64,000 bases of DNA, from contig CP136066.1 of assembly GCA_032622095.1 (NCBI GenBank), positions 154,341,152 to 154,405,151 on the forward strand, given 5' to 3'. Below the pieces are notes generated by a model. The model was given only the letters and a program-made list of their open reading frames with translations. It was not told where the DNA came from and did not search any database. Of this stretch, positions 57,559-64,000 are shown one piece after another. This DNA is from Siphonodentalium dalli. Taxonomy: Eukaryota > Mollusca > Scaphopoda > Gadilida > Siphonodentaliidae. Made by a program: the position numbers and the translations under genes. Position 1 is the first letter of the stretch. Every line of letters starts with the position of its first letter.

Positions 57559-57562
57559 TTAA

Positions 57563-57975
57563 GTCGTTTAGTACCAATCACGACGTTGTCAGTGTAATGA
57601 GTGGATGATTAATTTCACCGGGAAATCACTCCGCTGCACATAAAAACTAACTATACCGACCCCGAAAACACTTGACAAACTTCCATAAGATTCACTATAG
57701 AATCATCTTACCTTCCCTGTGAATGGAGAACATGTATAATTCGCGCTTATTGTGTTTAAAACAAGCTTCGCATCGCTGGATGGCTTATTTTAGCATAATG
57801 CGACATGGAACCGTATCGCGATGTAATCAAAACGAGCATGATTTGGACCTTCTAACCACCAAGTTCCTTGAAATATCTTAAAATATCCATGTGCTTCAAT
57901 GTTTTATAAACATAATGGCTTTTCTCCATTCATTCAGTTTTGCCAGATTAGTCGTGAAAATAACAACTTAGACAA
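57563..57975. other. no feature recognised
   Basis: No gene or repeat recognised. Confidence 0.35.
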
Positions 57976-58079
57976 AATAACGGTACATTTTCAAAACAGC
58001 ATCACTTTGCTATACCAACACCATAGTAATTCACCAGGACCCCCAGCAAGTTAAAAGCAGGGCCACTTAACCAGGAGTG
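57976..58079. repeat. near-empty relative of the 42.2-44.3 kb minisatellite element
   Basis: Contains ataacggtac, catcactttgctataccaac, one to two degenerate 29-bp units (accatagtaattcaccagga) and the right end cacttaaccaggagtg. It corresponds to the flanks of the 42.5-44.3 kb array with the array missing. Confidence 0.65.
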
Positions 58080-58361
58080 TTCCCTCTTTCCGAGGTGGTC
58101 ATTATTTTCCGGTCATTATTTAGATAATGCACAGTTGAGCTAATAATGACTAGCAAAATAATTACCACCTCGTCCAGCTAACACGTCGGTGTCTTCTGGG
58201 AAAGACATTCATCGAGATAATACTTAAGCGACAACAATAGGGAGACGCCCAAGTGGGTTTTGAGTTAGCATCATATGCCATGCACGTCACCGATTGAATC
58301 ACCGGTGCCCCTATCACTTTGGTGGATTTGTTCAGTGCATGTAACAATTACCTGCAATGTA

Positions 58362-58497
58362 CAGTAATGCCCTAAATAATCGACTCCTTAACCACCGCAT
58401 ATTTATGGGTAATTTTTCAGGATTTAGTCGAAAATATGGCTTGTTGCCATTCATCGGAAAGCTCTGACCGAGGAGTCGATTATTTAGGGCATTACTT
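58362..58497. mobile_element. mariner-type MITE, internally deleted
   Basis: Starts cagtaatgccctaaataatc after TA and ends gattatttagggcattact. Same family as 44897-45081, but the right inner stem (tgctgtggttaa) has been lost. Confidence 0.8.
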
Positions 58498-59817
58498 TAC
58501 ATTGGCATAAGTATACCATTATATCTTTCCGCCTATTTCAGTGCATATCTTATATATATGTAATGGCCTATGCCGAGGCATTGCGAAACGTCCTTCGGCA
58601 AAACGCAAGCCTTTCCAGACACATACAACATATAATGCGCATGGTCCCCACTTTTAAAATTTGAGATCAACATTTTTAACAGTGCGACACGTGCTCGGTT
58701 TGAGTGGAAGGCATGAGGTGTTTATATCGAATACCTCAAGTTGTGTATACCCACGCGCACGCAAGGGTTTGTTCTGTGGTCAAGACGGCTAATTCCGGTC
58801 CGAAATTCCGATGGATAAACATGCATTTTGACATTTATATTTATTTAAATTAGTAATTGACCACAGATGCCTATGTGTAACCTTAGTCTATCCAGAGCAT
58901 GTGTTGTGTAAAGAAGATGTACACCGTATGTTCTAACCATGCAGTGTTGACCGGTTGTTGAACCTGGCCTTTCTGCATATTCTTCTCTTGGGGGCAGTGA
59001 TTCATTTTGTTTATATTTGCGTAACCCCCGCCGTTTTACCAACTTACTTATACGTGTGATCCAAATGTTAGATAGGCTATTAAATTATTTGGACTAATAA
59101 ATCAGCTGGCTGTATTAACATTTTTATAATGCCCACGATATATATTTGCACGCTTTCCGGATCTAATGGCGTGGTTTATATTTGCGACGAATACCCCAGT
59201 GGACACACTGCGGTTTATTCGCTTTTTTGGCAATAACTATTAAACCTTTAATTACTATATATGTATAGATTGGCGATTCTTCAACACATCTTGCAACCAA
59301 GGCTTGACGTTGTATGTAAATTTTCATTTTTAAGGAATAGATGGCCTTGGTAAGGCTTGTTGTAGGTTTTATTTAGAAATAAAAGTTACCAAATTATGAA
59401 TTCCCTCAATAATATACTAATAATATAGTATAATGACAGTATGAATGTATTATCCACAAAACACAATTTGTGTGAGCCGGGCATTTGTTTATATTCATTA
59501 CGTAAACAGTGAGCGATAAGCAAAACACTCAACACCGTGACGATTTTTTTAGGAGAGTGGTTCACCGTACGGTGACCCATTCAACACCGAAATCTTGAGA
59601 GGCGAGCCGAAGATTAGCAAACGCTATACCGGTATGTTGTAAACAACTTATTGCATACTCTTTACGTAATGTTTGTTTACTTAATATGTTGTTTGTTTAC
59701 ATAACACAGAGTACTAACATGACAATAACATGCACGATATTTATGATTGGCATAAGAACAAAATATGTCTATAATATACATCGGAAAAAAAAACAATCCA
59801 TAACAAGCCTTAATCAG
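58498..59817. other. no feature recognised
   Basis: AT-rich, short open frames only, no repeat family recognised. Confidence 0.35.
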
Positions 59818-60418
59818 TTAAATTCTTGCGTAAAGCAGAGACCAAAAGACGAATATATAATACAGCAGTGGCTGTGAAGTATATCTATATATGTTAACAA
59901 AATTCACCCTTAAGAAGATCGTAGAGCCTAATTTCGGGCTTGAGAAATTTCTTTCGATCCATGACAATCGCATCTTTTAGACCCTAGTTCGTTTTCGGAC
60001 CAGAAATCATTACCTCCCAATTGAAAGAGGTTCTTGGAAAAGCACCGACTACTCAGATAGGAAATGTACCCTATGCAACACCGAACTATGTGACGAATTT
60101 CACATCATTCTGAAATGTGAGGATTTGCAAGATTTCCGAGAAAGGTACATAGCACCATACTTTTATAAACACCCAAATGTACGCAAACAGAGAACTTTTC
60201 AATTCGGGAAAGGGGAGACGAATGCGAAATTTGTCTATTTTAATACGTAAAGTTGAGCCATTATTCGACAATCCTGGGCCTAGTTCTTCACCAACACGAT
60301 AATTCTCCTGGCTTTTATTAACCAGAATCATAGATTATTACATGATTATTATTATTGTAACAATTCTCCATCAGCACTACTTTAAAATTGACAATATATT
60401 ACATCTATGTTGTACATG

Positions 60419-60449
<31 letters not shown>

Positions 60450-60450
60450 A
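59818..60450 (+). pseudogene. 3' end of a second LINE family, decayed
   Basis: Coding-like pieces in order: KQRPKDEYIIQQWL (with a stop just after), FRTRNHYLPIERGSWKSTDY, a cysteine-histidine block reading KCTLCNTELCDEFHIILKCE (C-x2-C and H/C), then FRERYIAPYF. This is the conserved zinc-knuckle-like tail after the reverse transcriptase of invertebrate LINEs. A stop (TAG) and frameshifts inactivate it. The UTR ends in tgtacatgtacatgtatat and an (AT)n run. The reverse transcriptase core is missing through 5' truncation. Confidence 0.8.
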
Positions 60451-60454
60451 CTAG

Positions 60455-61045
60455 AAGGTGACCCGACTTTGTCCGGGCTTTGACCTTGAATTGTCCATTT
60501 TAAAAGTCAAGGTCAAATGGGGTCACGATTTGATCAGTCCAAAATACTGCACGGACAAAAGTACCCGACAAACGTGCCCGTCGAAATCCATCCGGTTTTA
60601 CCCGATTTGACCTTGAATTGATCATTTTGAAGGTCAAGGTCTGGTCGGGGTCACGATTGGACCCGTCCAAAACACTCAGTGGACAAAAGTAACCCCATGT
60701 ATCAAATTTCGTCGAAATCCAATCAAAATTGGCGATTTGACCTTGAATTGACCCGATTTCAAGGTCACGTCGCACGGGCAAATGAATATGATTAAGAGAC
60801 TCGCCATAAGAAAGTACCCCCACATACCAAGTTTCATCGAAATCCCGTGATATTCGGGCGTTTGACCTTGAAATTACCCGATTTCAAAGTCAAGGTCACG
60901 TCGCACGGTCAAATTAATAGGCCTATGCCAGTTCTCGGCCGAAAATACCCCCATATACCAAGTTTCATCGAAATCGGTTCGGCCGTTTTCGAGTCCATCG
61001 CGAACACACAGACAGACAGACACACAGACAGATCTTCCAAAATAT
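60455..61045. repeat. ~120-bp tandem units with gtttcatcgaaatc core and (CAGA)n tail
   Basis: About four diverged units share tttgaccttgaatt, a (c/a)aaggtca block, gggtcacg/cacgtcgcacgg, and (c)ccccatataccaagtttcat plus cgaaatc. The last unit passes into ggttcggccgttttcgagtc and an acagacagacagaca tail. The caagtttcatcgaaatcggt / cagacagac signature is widespread in invertebrate dispersed repeats. I cannot name this one. Translations here, including the 107-codon minus frame, are incidental. Confidence 0.7.
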
Positions 61046-61600
61046 ATAATAGATATAAATAAATATATATATATAAATCGGCTAGTACTGCATGTGTTAT
61101 GCGTACACCAGTACTTCGTGAAACCACTCTGTTATCACTTATTATCTGTATATCAATCATGATGACGAGTAATTAAACTATATATCTATCTATAATATTC
61201 TTTCTGTTTATATGGCGATTTTAACAGCTTATATACCTTCACCAATCAGCTCAAATGGTGGATAAATGTGGCTATGTACAGGCCGCATATATACCCTGTG
61301 ATTTATTTGCTGATCTTTCGGTCAATTTAGTTAATTTATGTAGAACAAGTCATATTATAGTGATAAATCAATTGTTTCATTCTTTACACATTAGTCCAAC
61401 AAAAGCTTACTTATCGAGTCAATGCGCAATTTGGTTAATCAATTATAAGACACTAATTTTTGCTATTAATCTATAGTGTCAAGTTTTGTCTATTAGTTTA
61501 AATATTGGACCATTTTCAAAATTCTGTATACAGTAAAACACGCTAGAAATTCAACGCTGCTTCAGTGTTTGCAAAAACAGTTTCTTATATACAGCTACAC
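61046..61600. other. no feature recognised
   Basis: No supported gene. The 73-codon frame at 61255-61476 lacks motifs. Confidence 0.35.
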
Positions 61601-63250
61601 CCCGAGAACTTGATGTATGTATCTTATATATTATGAGGCCGAGTCCGTATGATCTATACTCGAGAACCTGATGTATGTATCTTATACAATGCAGGCGAGT
61701 CCGTATGATCTATACTTGAGAATCTGATGTAAAAATGTATCTTATATAATGCAGCCGATTCCGTAGGATCTATACTCGAGAACCTGATGTATGTATCTTA
61801 TATAATGCAGTCGAGTCCGTATGATCTATACTCGAGAACCTGATGTATGTATCTTATATATTATGAAGCCGAGTCCGTAGGATCTATACTCGAGAACCTG
61901 ATGTATGTATCTTATATAATGCTGCTGAGTCCGTAGGATCTATACTCGAGAACCTGATGTATGTATCTTATATAATGCTGCCGAGTCCGTAGGATCTATA
62001 CTCGAGAACCTGATGTATGTATCTTATATAATGTAGCCGAGTCCATATAGGATATATACTCGAGAACCTGATGTATGTATCTTATATAATGCTGCCTATT
62101 CCGTAGGATCTATACTCGAGAACCTGATGTATGTATCTTATATAATGCTGCCGAGTCCGTAGGATCTATACTCGAGAACCTGATGTATGTATCTTATATA
62201 ATGCTGCCGAGTCCGTAGGATCTATACTAGAGAACCTGATGTATGTATCTTATATAATGCAGCCGAGTCCGTAGGATCTATACCCGAGAACCTGATGTAT
62301 GTATCTTATATAATGTAGTCGAGTCCGTAGGATCTATACTCGAGAACCTGATGTATGTATCTTATATAATGCTGCCGAGTCCGTAGGATCTATACTCGAG
62401 AACCTGATCTATGTATCTTATATAATGCTGCCGAGTCCGTAGGATCTATACTAGAGAACCTGATGTATGTATCTTATATAATGCAGCCGAGTCCGTAGGA
62501 TCTATACTCGAGAACCTGATGTATGTATCTTATATATTATGAAGCCGAGTCCGTAGGATCTATACTCGAGAACCTGATGTATGTATCTTATATATTATGA
62601 AGCCGAGTCCGTGGGATAGATACTCGAGAAATTGATTTATGTATCTTATATAATGCAGCCGAGTCCGTATGATCTATACTCGAGAACCTGATGTATGTAT
62701 CCTATATAATGCTGCCGAGTCCGTAGGATCTATACTAGAGAACCTGATGTATGTATCTTATATAATGCAGCCGAGTCCGTAGGATCTATACTCGAGAACC
62801 TGATGTATGTATCTTATATATTATGAAGCCGAGTCCGTAGGATCTATACTCGAGAACCTGATGTATGTATCTTATATATTATGAAGCCGAGTCCGTAGGA
62901 TCTATACTCGAGAACCTGATTTATGTATCTTATATAATGCAGCCGAGTCCGTATGATCTATACTCGAGAACCTGATGTATGTATCTTATATAATGCAGCC
63001 GAGTCCGTAGGATCTATACTCGAGAACCTGATGTATGTATCTTATATAATGTAGTCGAGTCCGTAGGATCTATACTCGAGAACCTGATGTATCTTATATA
63101 TTATGAAGCCGAGTCCGTAGGATCTATACTCGAGAACCTGATTTATGTATCTTATATAATGCAGCCGAGTCCGTATGATCTATACTCGAGAACCTGATGT
63201 ATGTATCTTATATAATGCAGCCGAGTCCGTAGGATCTATATTCGAGAAAC
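61601..63250. repeat. 56-bp satellite, 29 units
   Basis: The unit is approximately ctcgagaacctgatgtatgt, atcttatataatgcagccga, gtccgtaggatctata. Variants differ mainly after tatata: atgcagcc, atgctgcc, atgtagtc (56 bp) or ttatgaagcc (58 bp). A five-unit block (ctagag start, atgctgcc, atgcagcc, two ttatgaagcc, atgcagcc with gtatgatc) occurs twice at 284 bp distance (62451 and 62735). Mutual identity is high, so amplification is recent. Confidence 0.95.
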
Positions 63251-64000
63251 CCGGTGCATATGTTCCGGAATCTAGGAGTTTGAACTGTTTTTTTTTTAAA
63301 TACTGTCTGTGTCACAAAATTATTCACCTTTCATCCAGCTGTAATTTCGTTTTTGTGAAGTTTACTCAATAGTTTCATCAGCACCCAAATATAGTATAAC
63401 ACGCTGCCGCCGACAAGGAATAAAACTGCTCCAATTGCAAAATTATGATCGGTTTATCTTTTAATGATGCCGTTTTTTTTTTGGAGGACATACTAAATAT
63501 TCAACTCCCAGTTAGGACTTACAGATATTCCCATTTTTGCGCCATTTTAGAAAACACATACCCAATTTCCCGCCCATAGCCCGTGGTTACGCACCACGTG
63601 TTGGTGCATGGCTGATAACCTTGACGACCGAGGTCACAGACCTACGGATTAAATCAACTGGCTCATTCCAACTAGATAGTTCATGTTTTCAGAAAGTGTT
63701 GCATCTGCCAACGGTCAATCACAATTAGGTCACACAGGGAGATTCAGAAGACCATTACTGGACATCCGGACGATGGAACGAGGAACAACACGCTATCATC
63801 GCACCCCGGGGTATTCAATTAAATCTGGCTTGCGTCTTATGGACGTGTATTGATTCCGGAGTACGTTAATTTCTGTTTTCGTTGATATTGCGTACTGTTA
63901 AGCTTGACCATTAATCTTCGATCGCGCCGAGCTAACCATCTCAGTAAGCGACTGATCAGATTGACGTGAAATCGCACTGACTTCCGTTCCGCAATAATCA
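63251..64000. other. no feature recognised
   Basis: No gene or repeat is recognised after the satellite. Two short frames (65 and 63 codons) have no motif. Confidence 0.35.

Noticed and set aside
61601-63250. CRISPR or VNTR gene exon
   Set aside because: The repeats are contiguous 56/58-bp satellite units. Mixed 56- and 58-bp lengths break any reading frame.

Overview
This is a gene-poor, AT-rich eukaryotic window. It has no operons, ribosome-binding-site-led genes or rRNA/tRNA genes. It holds decayed non-LTR retrotransposons, a tRNA-derived SINE, a Crypton-like tyrosine recombinase relic, TIR elements with TA or TTAA flanks, very large fold-back elements and many minisatellites. The repertoire suggests an invertebrate animal, most likely a marine lophotrochozoan such as a mollusc or brachiopod. 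That is an inference from repeat style and the species cannot be fixed. Most of the translated open frames are chance or are translated repeats.

Layout. 0-9.5 kb: degenerate repeats, two 5'-truncated LINE relics (1977-2695 plus; 4255-5672 minus, with reverse transcriptase motifs) and short palindromes. 9.5-13.1 kb: a TA-flanked MITE, then a candidate spliced gene of unknown family whose 3' exons are duplicated (11.3 kb broken, 12.6-13.1 kb open). 14.7-17.2 kb: local duplications and a tandem array of three mariner-type MITEs. 18.2-19.6 kb: Crypton-like recombinase pseudogene. 21.4-23.7 kb and 45.7-47.2 kb: two inverted copies of one composite repeat (MITE, interior, MITE). 26.0-28.4, 31.8-36.5 and 48.1-50.0 kb: three big fold-back elements, two of them built around minisatellites. 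39.4-40.0 and 57.2-57.6 kb: TTAA-flanked piggyBac-like MITEs, the first interrupted by a SINE. 42.2-44.3 kb: a TIR element filled with about 60 copies of a 29-bp repeat, with a near-empty relative at 58.0 kb. 59.8-63.3 kb: a LINE tail, a decayed dispersed repeat and a 56-bp satellite.

The most notable object is a 5.4-kb TTAA-flanked element at 50909-56320. Its termini are well-matched GC-rich inverted repeats. On its minus strand it carries a compact gene cluster: a C2H2 zinc-finger/acidic protein (191 aa), a lysine-rich basic protein (107 aa), an overlapping 80-aa frame and the first 23 codons of another gene. At least two of these start just downstream of the same TATAAGAG box. Duplicated, (GTT)n-associated pieces of the zinc-finger gene flank the cluster. 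No transposase is visible, so it looks like an internally deleted or cargo-carrying mobile element, possibly of DNA-virus-like ancestry (inference).

Limits: everything was read by eye without alignment or database searches. Boundaries of diverged repeats are approximate, and family names rest on motifs and termini only.
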